A DNA stretch of 64,000 bases from Lysobacter arvi (GTDB lineage: Bacteria > Pseudomonadota > Gammaproteobacteria > Xanthomonadales > Xanthomonadaceae). Location: contig JARUHG010000003.1 of NCBI GenBank assembly GCA_031216755.1, positions 186,001-250,000 on the forward strand, read 5' to 3'. Under the pieces are notes generated by a model. The model was not told where the DNA came from. It did no database searches and was given only the letters and a program-made list of their open reading frames with translations. Positions 18,401 through 25,911 of the stretch are shown here, one piece after another (position 1 is the first letter of the stretch; every line of letters starts with the position of its first letter). Position numbers and translations under genes: made by a program.

Positions 18401-20669
18401 CTACCGCCGTGCCGTTACGCAGGTTCGTCGTGTTGCCGGTGATCGACAATGCACCGTTGCTGGCGAGCTTTCCGCCGGTGCCTTCAAGCGTAGCCGCGTC
18501 GATGGCGAGCGTGCGCGCGCCGGTCTGCTGCACGGTGCCGCCGGCATTGCCGAGCGTGGCAGCGGTAATCGACAGGTCGCCGTCGCTGGAAATCGTGCCG
18601 CCGTCGCCGTTGTCGAGGGCACCGGACACGGTCAGCGTGTTCGCATCCGCCCCGGTGGCGGCGATGCTGCCGCCACGGTTGTCGAAGCTAACTGCGTTGA
18701 GTGTCACCTGCGTCGCGCTCAAGGTCGCGCCGCGATGATCGACATTGCCGACCGACACGGTCGCCGCGCCGTTGGTGACAATCGCGCCGTCCGCACCGCG
18801 TAGGGTGCCAACGCCGACGGACAGCCCGCCAGCGCCCGCGTGTTCGATGCGGCCGCGTTCGTTGACCACCACATCGCCGCTGACGTCGAGCGCGTTGGCG
18901 TTGGTCGCCAGCGTACCGTCGGTGTTGTCGAACGTGCTGGCATGGATACGCGCATCGGTCGTGCCGCTGTGGCTGAGGGTGCCGGCGCGGTTACTGATCG
19001 TCTGCGCATCGAGGTCCAGCGCGCCGCCGACTTCGAAGCGGCCGGCGTCGTTGCCGATGCGATTGGCATGCACACGCGCATCGCCGGTGACCGTCAGCTC
19101 GCCGCCGTCGTTGAACAGATCGCCCTGCGTGATCACCAGTTGCCCGAGGCCCAGGTGACCGCCGCTGTTGTCGATGCCGGTGATTGTGTTGAGTTGGACG
19201 CCACCGCCGGCGTTGATCTTGCCGCCGTCGTTGTTCAGGGACCCGGCGATCTTGAGCGCGCCGTCGGCCAGCACTTCCGGTTGCGGCAGGACGATTTCAC
19301 TGCCGTCCGATCCACCACCGGTTGAGCCGCCGCTGTCGCTGCCGCCTGTCGTGCCGCCACCGCCAGTGGAACCGCCGCTCGTGCTGCCACCGTCGCCCGT
19401 CACCGGCTCGGACAGTCCGATGCGGCCACCGTCGCGGTTGCTCACCGACTGCGCGGTCAGCGCCAAAGTCTGCAAGCCCGTCTGCCCGATCGTGCCGCCA
19501 CGGTTGGCGAGCGCGGTCGCGTTCATTTCGACGCGCTGCGCGTTAAGCGTGCCGCCGCTGTTGTCTACGTCCGCACCGGTCGTGATGACCGCCTCACGGC
19601 CGGCGCTGATCGTGCCGGCGTTCGCCACGCCGCCGGTGGTGTCGATGCGGGTGTTCGTCTGCGCCTGCAGCTTGCCGGTGTTTTCGAGGCGCCCATCGGC
19701 GGTGACGATCAGCTCACCGGCCTGCGCGCCGATCGTGCCGGCATTACGCACGCCCACGCCTTGCTCGGTGCCGAGCAAGGTGATTTTGTTGGCGTACATG
19801 CCGCCCAGCGCGCTCGCATCCAGCGCGAACTGCGGCGCGGGGCCATCGCCCGCGTGCGCCGAGACCTGTGTGCGGTCGGCGCTGACGGTGTTGGCGCCCA
19901 ACGTCGCCTGCAACTGCTGCGCCCAGACCTTGCCGTTGAGTTCCAGCGAACGCGCGATCAGGTCGGTGTAGTCCGCACGCGTCGTGTCCAGGCCGGCGCC
20001 GTCGACACGGATCGCGCCGTTGCCGACGCGGTAGCCGTCCAGCGAACCACCGTTGAACACCGGCGTGCCGGTGGTCAGCGTCACGCGGCTGGCATTGATG
20101 AAGCCTGCACCGTTGGCCTGGATGCCGGCAGGGTTGGCGATCACCACCGCCGCACGGTCGCCCGCCACTTCCACGAAGCCATTGAGCTGGCTGGCGGGAC
20201 CGTTCACCTCGTTGAGGATCACCTTCGCCGTACCGGTGGCCAGGAACGGATTGCCCTGCACCTGCCCACCCAGCGCCGTGTCCGCGCCTGCGCGCGAGTT
20301 GTTGAGGATGGCGCCCTGGCTGCCAACGTCGAACTGCGAGTAGCGATTACGCGAGACGCCCGCCGCGCTGGGCGTGGTGATGTTGATCAACGGCGCACCG
20401 CTGGGCGCTTCGACCACCATCGGCCGCTGGTCGCCGGGTGCGGCGCGATCCACGAGGATGCGACCCTGCGCTTCCTGCGCCATCAAAGGCGATGAAAGCA
20501 TGACCATGCCCAACGCCCACCACAGCGCGAACCGCAGCGGCGGCACCGTGCCGACCACCGCACCGCCCGTGCCGCCGCGCGCGAGTCCACGCGGCGCGCT
20601 CACCAGCTCGGACACCACCTGCCAGGCGCCGACGGCGAGATTGAAGATCACACGGTAGATGCGGTTCAT
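9417..20669 (-). CDS. cdiA: CdiA-type two-partner secretion exoprotein / contact-dependent inhibition toxin
   Basis: A 3750-residue TpsA exoprotein exported by CdiB and displayed as a filament that delivers a C-terminal toxin. In order it has an extended signal peptide (residues 1-64, starting MNRIYRVIFN, cleavage likely after LMA), a TPS domain (about 65-330, with IANPAGIQANGAGFIN near 183), a Gly/Ser/Thr linker near 425-455, and long FHA repeats of the LDNTGGTI type to about 1880. A helical non-repeat stretch follows (about 1887-2020), then a conserved block at 2190-2380, more FHA repeats, a pretoxin region (about 3250-3490) with TDNN in place of VENN, a four-cysteine segment, and a toxin of about 200 residues containing CPAC. 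AAGGA lies 9 bases before the ATG. It is 115 bp after cdiB and overlaps cdiI. The toxin activity is not identifiable. Confidence 0.93.
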   Translation of the reverse strand: MNRIYRVIFNLAVGAWQVVSELVSAPRGLARGGTGGAVVGTVPPLRFALWWALGMVMLSSPLMAQEAQGRILVDRAAPGDQRPMVVEAPSGAPLINITTPSAAGVSRNRYSQFDVGSQGAILNNSRAGADTALGGQVQGNPFLATGTAKVILNEVNGPASQLNGFVEVAGDRAAVVIANPAGIQANGAGFINASRVTLTTGTPVFNGGSLDGYRVGNGAIRVDGAGLDTTRADYTDLIARSLELNGKVWAQQLQATLGANTVSADRTQVSAHAGDGPAPQFALDASALGGMYANKITLLGTEQGVGVRNAGTIGAQAGELIVTADGRLENTGKLQAQTNTRIDTTGGVANAGTISAGREAVITTGADVDNSGGTLNAQRVEMNATALANRGGTIGQTGLQTLALTAQSVSNRDGGRIGLSEPVTGDGGSTSGGSTGGGGTTGGSDSGGSTGGGSDGSEIVLPQPEVLADGALKIAGSLNNDGGKINAGGGVQLNTITGIDNSGGHLGLGQLVITQGDLFNDGGELTVTGDARVHANRIGNDAGRFEVGGALDLDAQTISNRAGTLSHSGTTDARIHASTFDNTDGTLATNANALDVSGDVVVNERGRIEHAGAGGLSVGVGTLRGADGAIVTNGAATVSVGNVDHRGATLSATQVTLNAVSFDNRGGSIAATGADANTLTVSGALDNGDGGTISSDGDLSITAATLGNAGGTVQQTGARTLAIDAATLEGTGGKLASNGALSITGNTTNLRNGTAVAQRVAIDTGTLTTAGGKLRAAGTGPLAITARDHLDNTAGTIGTTGVVLLNAGSLTNTDGTISAAGTGASAFTVGTTLDNTRGTIATGGVLGIRAGTVINRDTRAAAGETASTGIQATALTVNAGSVDNANGQMTAADTLALTASALDNTAGSITAANALTLDTATLNGAGGTVGTNGALNLKGNTLDLGGGTTFADSIHVDAGTLRTAGGMLSATGTNALQITARDAVDNAGGTIATNGALDLTVGTATLDACDGNVLIAGDGCGVLNNAGGTISAAGTDASTINASGAIDNTNGLIASSGALTINTATLVNRDTLSADPNAAAKGVLANDLTLDARGVDNANGHIAANSAVTLTSRALDNTAGAITAANALTVNATTLNGTGGTLGTNGALVLTGDTTDLRGGTTSAKTITVDTGDLTTAGGTLVASGTDALQLNVRRHLDNSAGTIATNGAIQLNAGSVNNTGGALQAASADTTDLRVRGTFDNTRGTLATAGATTLRSGDLINAAGLIQAASDSALTLDATGRLDNTDGTVVANGAIDLHAQSLTNAGGMVQTQQGLTANVVDTLDNSGGLMVASGDLTATAGTLLNRDTLVANATAPTGMFGQRVTLSADAIDNSRGQVAANDALTLRGNTQTTTALTNASGVLDGVGTTTVTATSFDNTGGQLVQRGANGTLALDVSGALVNADGLVGAEGVGNVHAGSIDNSAGTVFGQQRLALASDGDLRNVAGQIQSSGDLTVNAGGTLDNTDGTIDATGRAALTAARIENVRGQMLASSATDDPALTVGASALNNQGGVIGTRAGDAVLNVADIDNRNGGRLVADRDLTLNSTSVDNSGGTTFANRNLSFENGAGRLTNAGGQFGAGENARLTLANVSNTGNGLIQAGTVWLNTPNLDLSGTGKVVGNEVHAQLTTLTGDGSLYGTQWLDADFSGDYTYGTGPSLASDTLLDIAAAGTFTNVGMLQTPGKLALSATSVINQGAINASNADGGGYAHITAGSIENRRGASIEGDWLELNANVVNNTGDIVGDNVTITAATLTNGQDLGTTQAPVNYGEGFIGASQYLDIRANHLANLDGDIFSGGDLSIGGRDAARAVDVANISGRIQAEGNAWISADTIRNARRMLTVENYTLSPDEQYAYGSQRKFDEAFAAMTQAERDRIQYLNNRNAADLSAAEILEKKALNHKLGWESVDHVSDEMLAALNTWYRTIGAPGYGASDGFIIDDPATPADNPGAEVRQTDTYTSGQRLVDAQTSAESQILAGGDLTLDSGGIVLNHASRIAAGGNLTILGNPDVQNLAVAAQLTGERETKGWVYPEIPAMYLGPKGWRSTIAELIGFMYESISAQGPVLADATMTAGQGVYIEAGNVTNAAVAAGAGLGTVGGGDLSGAATASLGAAGSASAAGANSVGTASGAQIGTTNGAAAAQRGTTATVAGPSTAAPQFIGTADRPLPGLVADDNGMFDVNADPSAKFLVTTAPRFAKGGPWDSSDYLLDALRTDPNNIHKRLGDGYYEQRLVMEQIFQLTGRRSLNGDGDANAQYRALMDNAAATADRLGLQLGAPLTSAQIAALDSDIVWLVEQEVNGQKVLVPVVYLSKATAERMAAEGALIDGDTLSINAAGTLHNDGTLSANRGAFLSADTLINDGKINGGAFTGITTRGDTINTGRIEGNAIAIDAGGSVINGVRFDGINATAGLINAGTGGLQIDAKVDVINQGQMASAGHAVVTAGRDSVQNAATNPTVAGVTKAPAGTLTSGGSSVVTAGRDVVLDQSSLNAGQHVVIDAGRDAHFTAAEVTAGGSMAVTAGRDIIADTVTDTTTYRHYESAKQGKKKTSTTTMTVDETVRGSTFQANGDMAFVSEGGNIDMTAATVRSEGGAVVLKALEGDVNLRADHETDTATVDSHSRKKNTLSTTKTTSHSEYSQTTAVGTTISGKTVGIAAENILVSGSNVISDDGTTLIAQNNVTIENDYNTYQEGHSETKKKSGWISNGGASVTVGKQTQTLDTQEVTKTAARSTVGSVDGNVTILAGGTYHQEGSDVLAPNGDIDIHAKTVEIVEARETGTYKEEQGFKQGGITASASAPVISALQTADQMVDASNRSGGDSRMTALAGATTALAGKNAYDAIAADPAAAGGLNLSITLGGSKSQSETTVNSNTAAGSNVAAGGNLRISATGGGDASDLTIQGSTVSAGGDAHLKADDAINVLGARNTTETQSDSSSFGAGVGVAVKMGSGGTAAGITAYANGSKGKGEGTDVTWTNSHVTAGNQLVVESGGDTNIRGGVLSGNQVIADVGGNLNIESLQDTSTFEGKNTSAGVSVTFGAGFAVSGNVSQQKMDSDYASVQEQSGIRAGDGGFQVNVKGNTDLKGGVISSSDKAVQNGLNSLTTGTLTVSDIDNHAEYDASRISMGGGYSTGDGGMKCMSGKCADSGVGTDQQGKAATGGQQTNSKLPGYNGWSATVPAGMTASDDATSTTRSGISGGAINITDAAGQQAKTGMSVEETIAGLNRDVTTGVDTAEALKPTFDKDKIEAGFDITEALVRETGTFINNRAMESDAKRGQASKEREKANDPNLSDADRAAALQRADALDAEANAIQENWGPGGTYRQIATALAAGAGGNVTGGGAQLAQAAVVNYLQQQGASYIGDLVAKGELKEGSPEHAAIHAIIACAGGAAAGQGCSDGATGTAAASLLTNMFADDANATAEEKEAKRNLIATVVAGIAGGTGANGNAAVNSAIAATDNNYLTQKEKASFESAYADCKTDACRADVVAKAKARSEENDAKLKQVCAAAPASGACSAATREATAYGAAWAEGYALQDDMERSNLELMRLLMTDDSGHLRYPDLEQREDFFQAFQNALDARGYEVVWPQLAAQTSDKLQSVNGWYCPACGDASQWVDTVGRYIMKTEWPTFQSLWSGGPITGSRAQRWDRTTLIQEQAAVQPFYDQLDSKGGWSEFIIRGGGVLNTGSDIVDKQNRVNYGLKELEKVREAKGAK

Positions 20670-20784
20670 TGCAGCAGTTCCTTAATTCTTGATTCTTGTT
20701 GGTTGACGCAGGTACGACGTGTTTGCGTGAAGCAGCGTCGCCATGACCCGTCTCTTCAGCGGAGACGGCCGGAACGACAAAGGC

Positions 20785-22539
20785 TCAGTACTGCCAGCCC
20801 AGACTGAAACCGAGCGTGGTGTAGGCGGTCTGGAAGCCATCGGGTTGGTAGATCGGCGCGCCGAAGAACACGTCCCAGTAGCCCCGGCCGAACCCGCCGC
20901 GCAGTCCGATCACGCCGCCGGCGAGTTCGTCGCCGAATTGCCACCGCGTCGACGGGCCGCCGACGTGGCCGTAGTCCAGCCCGAGATACAGTTCCTGGCC
21001 GCCGCCGAGCGACAGCGCAAAGGTGTTCTGCAGCGTCCAGCCACGCTCGCCGGCGATGGACAACTCGCCGTCGAAGCCGCGCACCGTGTAGCGCCCGCCG
21101 ATCGCGAAGCGGTCCTGCGGCACCAACGGCGTTCGGTTCCATTGCGCACGCCACGCGCCGGTGTAGCGCAGCTGCTGCGCACCGACCTTGAATGGCACGT
21201 TGAGCTGCGCGCTGGCGGTGATGAGCTCGGGGCGTGAGGTGCCTTCCAGCGGACATTGCGCGGGCGGCGTGCGGCCCTCGACCGGGTTCTGCTGCTCGTA
21301 AATGCACGCCTGCTGACCCACCTCTTCGGGCGATTCCAGCGCACCGAACGCACCAGTGCCGCGCTTGTAGCCGACATCGGCATCGAGCACCGCTCGGCCG
21401 ATGAACTGCTTCCACGTCAGACCGAGCGCCCAGCCCGCCATGCGTCGGCGCTGCACTTCGATCTCGGTGTCGTCGATGAAATTTTTCGAGTCGCGCAGCC
21501 AGCCGGTGCCGTAGGCGCCGATCTTGGTGCGCGCATTGCGGAACAGCATGCGCGCCGCCCGCAGTTCGGCGTTCTCGCTGCTGCCGGCATAGGTGTAGGT
21601 TTCGAACGGACCGGCGACGTCCTGCCGGTAGTCGTAGCCGCTCGCGGTAGCGCCGAAGGACCAGTAGTTCACCGGCACGTCGTAGTGCGCCGTCCAGCTT
21701 TCGGTGCCGCGACCTTCGCCATTGAAAACGTCGTGACCGACGTTGACGTAGAACAGGTCGTTCCACATCCACCAGTCGTCCAGCGACAGCGTGGCGCCGC
21801 CCTGCAGCTTGCCCGTCGATTCGCTGCCGGAGTCGTCAAGCGTCAGCCCGAACCGGAACGGCGAACGCTGTTGCCAACTGATCACCAGATCGCTCTCGCC
21901 CGGCTGCACGCCGTCACCTTCGGCCGGCACGATCTGGATGTCGGCCGCCACGGTCGGGATGCGCTGGAAGTTCTCCAGTGCCTGCTCGATGTCGCGCAGA
22001 TTGAGCAGATCGCCCGGCTTGGCCGGCACCGCATTCCACCACGTCGCACGCGAGTCGGTGCCCGCGGCGAAGCGCACGGCGCGCACGCGGCCGGGAATCA
22101 CTGTCAGCGACAGCGTGCCCGAAGTCAGGTCCTGCGGCGCGGCCAGCACGCGTGTGGTCACGTAACCTTTGGCCACGATCGCGTTCTGCACGCGCTTCAT
22201 GACCACGTTGATGCCCTGGGTGCCCAGGCAGCGGCCGAGCGCGGGATCGTCAGACGGGTTGGCCGCTTCCAGCGCCCACGCAAACGTGTCGGCGTCCTCG
22301 CCTTCGAAGACGATGCTGCCGATGGGGAAGCAAGGAGATTCCTCGGCCGGAAGGCGCTCGATCCCTACGGCGCGCGGCTGCAACCGCACATCCGGCGACT
22401 GCTCCTGTTGCTCGCGCAGGGCGCGCTCGCGCTCCTGCTGACGCAGCAACTCCTGTGCGTTCGGTCCTACCTGCGCCATGGCCAACGACAGCGGCGCCAG
22501 CGCCAATGCCACGCCCATCCACTGCTTGCGGCCACTCAT
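20785..22539 (-). CDS. cdiB: CdiB/ShlB-type two-partner secretion outer-membrane transporter
   Basis: A TpsB/Omp85 transporter that secretes CdiA across the outer membrane. From Met at 22539 it has 584 residues: a signal peptide ending near SLAMAQ, an N-terminal Gln/Glu-rich helix, two POTRA domains (about 55-215, containing TLSLTVIPGRV) and a 16-strand barrel. The barrel carries the family's VRGF motif (RYTVRGFDGE) and ends in an aromatic residue (GWQY). The frame opens 27 codons earlier, at 22620, but only this Met starts a proper signal peptide and it is preceded by AAGGA. It is the first gene of the cdiB-cdiA-cdiI operon. Confidence 0.94.
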   Translation of the reverse strand: MSGRKQWMGVALALAPLSLAMAQVGPNAQELLRQQERERALREQQEQSPDVRLQPRAVGIERLPAEESPCFPIGSIVFEGEDADTFAWALEAANPSDDPALGRCLGTQGINVVMKRVQNAIVAKGYVTTRVLAAPQDLTSGTLSLTVIPGRVRAVRFAAGTDSRATWWNAVPAKPGDLLNLRDIEQALENFQRIPTVAADIQIVPAEGDGVQPGESDLVISWQQRSPFRFGLTLDDSGSESTGKLQGGATLSLDDWWMWNDLFYVNVGHDVFNGEGRGTESWTAHYDVPVNYWSFGATASGYDYRQDVAGPFETYTYAGSSENAELRAARMLFRNARTKIGAYGTGWLRDSKNFIDDTEIEVQRRRMAGWALGLTWKQFIGRAVLDADVGYKRGTGAFGALESPEEVGQQACIYEQQNPVEGRTPPAQCPLEGTSRPELITASAQLNVPFKVGAQQLRYTGAWRAQWNRTPLVPQDRFAIGGRYTVRGFDGELSIAGERGWTLQNTFALSLGGGQELYLGLDYGHVGGPSTRWQFGDELAGGVIGLRGGFGRGYWDVFFGAPIYQPDGFQTAYTTLGFSLGWQY

Positions 22540-22625
22540 CTGGCCGCGTGTCCTTCCACTGCCCACTTCCGTTATGTCCCTGTTCCGTTCAAACCAAACC
22601 ACAACACCGAGCAGGCACAAACACC

Positions 22626-22651
22626 CTACCTGCGACGTCTGTCACAGGTAG
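22626..22651. promoter_or_regulatory. Inverted repeat upstream of cdiB
   Basis: Perfect 7-base arms (ctacctg / caggtag) are separated by 12 bases, about 87 bp upstream of the preferred cdiB start. The spacing and position fit a regulator-binding site near the cdi promoter. No strong -35/-10 pair is visible beside it, so the role is inferred. Confidence 0.35.
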
Positions 22652-23484
22652 TTCCCAGTGCGGGCAGCGTGGTGGGTGCGTACTCTTCCACGGTCATGCT
22701 AGGTAGTGAACGACGTGCTCGGTATGGGAAACATCCGAAACGGCGGGCCGAGCGTCGCCGCTTCGCTTTCCACAGCCGGTTCGCCGGCGGACGGCGGCTC
22801 GTGCGCGCCGCCCGGGCGACTGGAAGTACGGACATTGGTGCGCGTCTGGAATCCCGCTTACGAGGCGCACGCTGAAAGACGGCTACACAGCCGTCGCAGG
22901 CGCAACCGCGACAACTTGCCTGTGGCGGCAACAGCAAGGTGGTAGCGCTGGATCTCTGAAGAGCACCGGGGCGAGACGTCGCCGGCGGTGCTTTCAAAGC
23001 CCGCTCCACTCTCAAGGGGTTACTGGACTCAGGAACAGATCAGGAATTTGCGGCTGACTTGGAAGCTGCCGATCAAAACGACGCAGCTTCATGTCCGAAT
23101 GCTCATGGCCTTGCCGATGCTCCGTGAGCTCAAAGCTCAGAGCTCCTTCAGCGAGGAGCGCGAATGGCCTGGTCGGAATACGAACTCCGAGCGATCAGCA
23201 GACCGGGTTTCGGGACGCGGAAAATCGCAGTGTTCCGTTTCGGAGATACGAATCGCGAGCTTTGGATGTTCCTGCGATTGAACGGGTCTATCTTGGCACT
23301 CGAAACATCGCGCAAACCGAAGTAACCGAGTCGCTTCTTCGCAACAATGAATTCCCGAGGGGTCGAGGTGCTTAGGTCCCAAGCGTCGTATCGATAGCGA
23401 CCACACAAACAGCCCAAGCATCATCCGTTCTACGGACACAGCTGCGGAGGCTAACGATGCGGCTGCGCAAGCCATCGACTATGT
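22652..23484. other. Intergenic region between the cdi locus and tRNA-Lys
   Basis: About 830 bases. Short open frames occur on both strands, but none has a ribosome site, a recognisable domain or consistent codon usage. It probably contains the cdi promoter at its left end and remnant DNA next to the tRNA. I find no integrase or attachment-site repeat of the tRNA 3' end here. Confidence 0.5.
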
Positions 23485-23560
23485 GGTGGGCCGTGATGGA
23501 TTCGAACCATCGACCAGCGGATTAAAAGTCCGATGCTCTACCGACTGAGCTAACGGCCCA
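23485..23560 (-). tRNA. tRNA-Lys (anticodon UUU)
   Basis: A complete cloverleaf is visible: acceptor stem GGGCCGT/ACGGCCC, a D-arm with AGCTCAGTCGGTAGAGC, anticodon loop CTTTTAA (anticodon TTT), a T-arm with GGTTCGAATCC, and an encoded CCA end at 23487-23485. It lies downstream of queC on the same strand and marks the border between the CDI region and the conserved core. Confidence 0.97.
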
Positions 23561-23679
23561 CTTGAAGATCGGCGTCCGCGGTGCGGAGCGCGTGCCCGGC
23601 GTTGCGCCGGGGCGTGCATTCTAGCGCAGGGCGGCGTGACGGTGCAGGTGATGCGGCGTCGGCGCCGCTGAGGACACGT

Positions 23680-24378
23680 TCAGACGTAACGGGTGGGATC
23701 GGCGACGCCGGCGGCGGCGAAGCCTTCCGCGCGCAGGCGGCAGGCGTCGCAGTGGCCGCAGGCACGGCCTTCGTCGTCGGCCTGGTAGCACGAGACGGTC
23801 TGCGCGAAGTCAACGCCCAGGCGCACGCCTTCGCGCACGATGTCGGCCTTGCTCATGAACTGAAGCGGCGCGTGGACGCGAATGCCGGCGCCTTCGACAC
23901 CCGCCTTGGTCGCCAGATTGGCAAGCTTCTCGAACGCCTCGACGAATTCCGGACGGCAATCGGGATAGCCGGAGTAATCCACGGCATTGACGCCGCAGAA
24001 GAGGTCGGTCGCTCCGAGCACTTCCGCCCAGCCCAGCGCGACCGACAGCATGATCGTGTTGCGCGCCGGCACGTAGGTGACCGGAATCGCGTCCTTCGGC
24101 GCGTCCTGCCCGACGGCATGGCCGTCGGCATCCGTGGGCACCGTGATGGCCTCGTCCGTCAGGGCCGACCCGCCGATGCTGCGCAGGTCCACGTTGACCG
24201 TCTTGTGCGCGACGGCACCGAGCGAGTCCGCGACGCGCTGCGCGGCATCGAGCTCCGACGTGTGGCGCTGACCGTAGCGCACGCTCAGCGCATGCACGGC
24301 GAAGCCCTGCGCGCGCGCGATGGCGACGACGACGGCGGAGTCCATCCCGCCCGAAACGAGGACGACGGCTTTTTTCAT
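23680..24378 (-). CDS. queC: 7-cyano-7-deazaguanine synthase QueC
   Basis: QueC converts 7-carboxy-7-deazaguanine to preQ0 with ATP and ammonia, in queuosine biosynthesis. The 232 residues carry the N-type ATP pyrophosphatase P-loop SGGMDS (residues 9-14), a conserved [17 protein letters not shown] block and a C-terminal zinc site of four cysteines ([18 protein letters not shown]). The length is typical. It lies 25 bp after queE, with which it acts in sequence. Confidence 0.97.
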   Translation of the reverse strand: MKKAVVLVSGGMDSAVVVAIARAQGFAVHALSVRYGQRHTSELDAAQRVADSLGAVAHKTVNVDLRSIGGSALTDEAITVPTDADGHAVGQDAPKDAIPVTYVPARNTIMLSVALGWAEVLGATDLFCGVNAVDYSGYPDCRPEFVEAFEKLANLATKAGVEGAGIRVHAPLQFMSKADIVREGVRLGVDFAQTVSCYQADDEGRACGHCDACRLRAEGFAAAGVADPTRYV

Positions 24379-24403
24379 GGTGTTTCCTCGAGGCCGAGCC
24401 GGC

Positions 24404-25081
24404 TCAGCGGCCGGGCTCGTCGTTCCACAGAATCTTGTGCAGTTGCAGCTGGAAACGCACCGGCAGGCGCTCGGCGACGATCCAGTCGGCCAGATCGCTC
24501 GGCTTGATCTGCGCGAAGCTCGGCGAGAACAGCACGTCGCAGACCTCCGTCAGGCGATGTTGGGCGACGATGTCCTTCGCCCAGTCGAAGTCTTCGCGCG
24601 AACAGATGACGAACTTGACCTGGTCATGCGGCGTCAGCAGCGGCAGGTTCGACCACAGATTGCGATGAACCTCCATCGAGCCCGGCGTCTTGATGTCGAG
24701 CACGCGGGATACGCGCGGATCGACATCGGCGATGTCGATGGCGCCGGACGTTTCCAGCGAGACCTCATACCCTTCGTCGCACAGGCGCCTGAGCAGGCCG
24801 ATGCAGCGCTTCTGCGAAAGCGGCTCGCCGCCGGTCACGCAAACGTGGCGGGCGCCGTGGCGGGCGACCTCGGCCAGGATGTCGTCGATCTGCCACCACT
24901 CTCCGCCGTGGAAGGCGTAAGCGGTGTCGCAATACTGGCAGCGCAGCGGGCAACCGGTCAGGCGAACGAAGACGGTCGGCCAGCCGATCGCACGGGCTTC
25001 GCCCTGCAGGGACAGGAAGATTTCGGTGATGCGCAGCCGGTCGGGCGATGCGGCGGCCGCATCGAGGGGGACGGCGTTCAT
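24404..25081 (-). CDS. queE: 7-carboxy-7-deazaguanine synthase QueE
   Basis: A radical-SAM enzyme that contracts the pterin ring of 6-carboxytetrahydropterin to form CDG, the QueC substrate. The 225 residues contain the cluster-binding CPLRCQYC motif (CX3CX2C, near residue 44), the family's FLSLQGEA start and the SAM-binding TGGEPL near residue 84. It is 17 bp from cpoB, so it is probably co-transcribed with the tol-pal genes, an arrangement common in gammaproteobacteria. Confidence 0.96.
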   Translation of the reverse strand: MNAVPLDAAAASPDRLRITEIFLSLQGEARAIGWPTVFVRLTGCPLRCQYCDTAYAFHGGEWWQIDDILAEVARHGARHVCVTGGEPLSQKRCIGLLRRLCDEGYEVSLETSGAIDIADVDPRVSRVLDIKTPGSMEVHRNLWSNLPLLTPHDQVKFVICSREDFDWAKDIVAQHRLTEVCDVLFSPSFAQIKPSDLADWIVAERLPVRFQLQLHKILWNDEPGR

Positions 25082-25098
25082 GCCGCTATTTTAGCGGA

Positions 25099-25905
25099 TC
25101 AGCGCAGGCGGCCGAGCTGGATCGCGTTGAGGCGGTCGCTGGCGGTGCGGGCGGCGTCGGTGCCGGGGTATTTCGCCGAGACGTCCGCGAGCGTGCGCTC
25201 GGCGGCCTCGACCTGCTTCTGGTTGAACTGCGACAGGCCGATCTTGAGCATCGCGCCGGGGGCCTTGTCGTGGGTCGGGTAGCGCTCCAGCAGCGACTGG
25301 AACTGCAGCTGCGCCATCTGGTAGTTCTGGGTGACGTAGTAGCTTTCGCCCAGCCAGTACAGCGCATTGGGCGTGTAGGCGCCCTCGGGGTGGGTCTCGA
25401 TGAAGCTCTGGAACAGGCGGGCGGACTCGACGTAATCGCCGGCCTTGAGCGCATTGAAGGCGGCGTCGTAGGCCACGCGCTCGTCGGCGTTCCTGGCGAT
25501 AGCGCCCTTGTCGCCGTAGACCGCCGGCGGGCGGTCCTTGGCCGCTGCGGACGGCGCGGCGGGCTTGTTGCCCGCCGGCGCCGGCGCGGTGCCGGGAGCG
25601 GGCGGGACGACCGCGCCGCTCTCCAGCCGGTTGATGCGACCGTCCAGGTCCAGGTACTGGGCCTTGGAACTCTGCAGCAGCTGCTGGTTCTGCTGTTGCA
25701 GCTCTTCGACCTGCGAACGCAGGGTCTGGATCTCGTTGCGCAGCTGCGTGACCTGGTTGAGCAGGTCCACGTTGCCCTGGTTGTTCGCCGCCTGCTGTTC
25801 GAGAACAGCCACGCGGTCGGCCAGGCTGGCACGCTGGGCGAAGGCAGGTGCAGCGGCCACGAGGGCCGCTGCGAATGCCATGGCGAGTACGGTCTTGCGC
25901 ATCAT
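25099..25905 (-). CDS. cpoB: Tol-Pal system protein CpoB (YbgF)
   Basis: A periplasmic coordinator of Tol-Pal function with peptidoglycan synthesis at division. It has a signal peptide ending APAFAQ, a coiled coil of Gln-rich heptads (about residues 30-95) for trimerisation, a Pro/Ala linker, and a C-terminal TPR domain beginning YDAAFNALKAGDY with three repeats. It starts 6 bp after pal. The ATG at 25902 is equally possible. The length of about 268 residues is normal. Confidence 0.95.
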   Translation of the reverse strand: MMRKTVLAMAFAAALVAAAPAFAQRASLADRVAVLEQQAANNQGNVDLLNQVTQLRNEIQTLRSQVEELQQQNQQLLQSSKAQYLDLDGRINRLESGAVVPPAPGTAPAPAGNKPAAPSAAAKDRPPAVYGDKGAIARNADERVAYDAAFNALKAGDYVESARLFQSFIETHPEGAYTPNALYWLGESYYVTQNYQMAQLQFQSLLERYPTHDKAPGAMLKIGLSQFNQKQVEAAERTLADVSAKYPGTDAARTASDRLNAIQLGRLR

Positions 25906-25911
25906 CAACGC

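Noticed and set aside
15628-18738. Another long plus-strand frame (1036 codons) over cdiA
   Set aside because: A Ser/Pro/Ala-rich shadow of the repeated ggc/gcc/gtt codons on the other strand; no protein signature.
15800-19000. Regularly spaced ttgtcga-type repeats that could look like a CRISPR array
   Set aside because: The period follows the FHA protein repeat (LDN.GGT), units diverge, and there are no constant direct repeats with unique spacers.
22988-23281. Small plus-strand frame in the gap before tRNA-Lys
   Set aside because: No ribosome site, no recognisable similarity, and competing frames of equal length on the other strand.
23485-23560. tRNA-Lys as integration site of the CDI island
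   Set aside because: No integrase gene and no copy of the tRNA 3' end were seen on the left side of the island.
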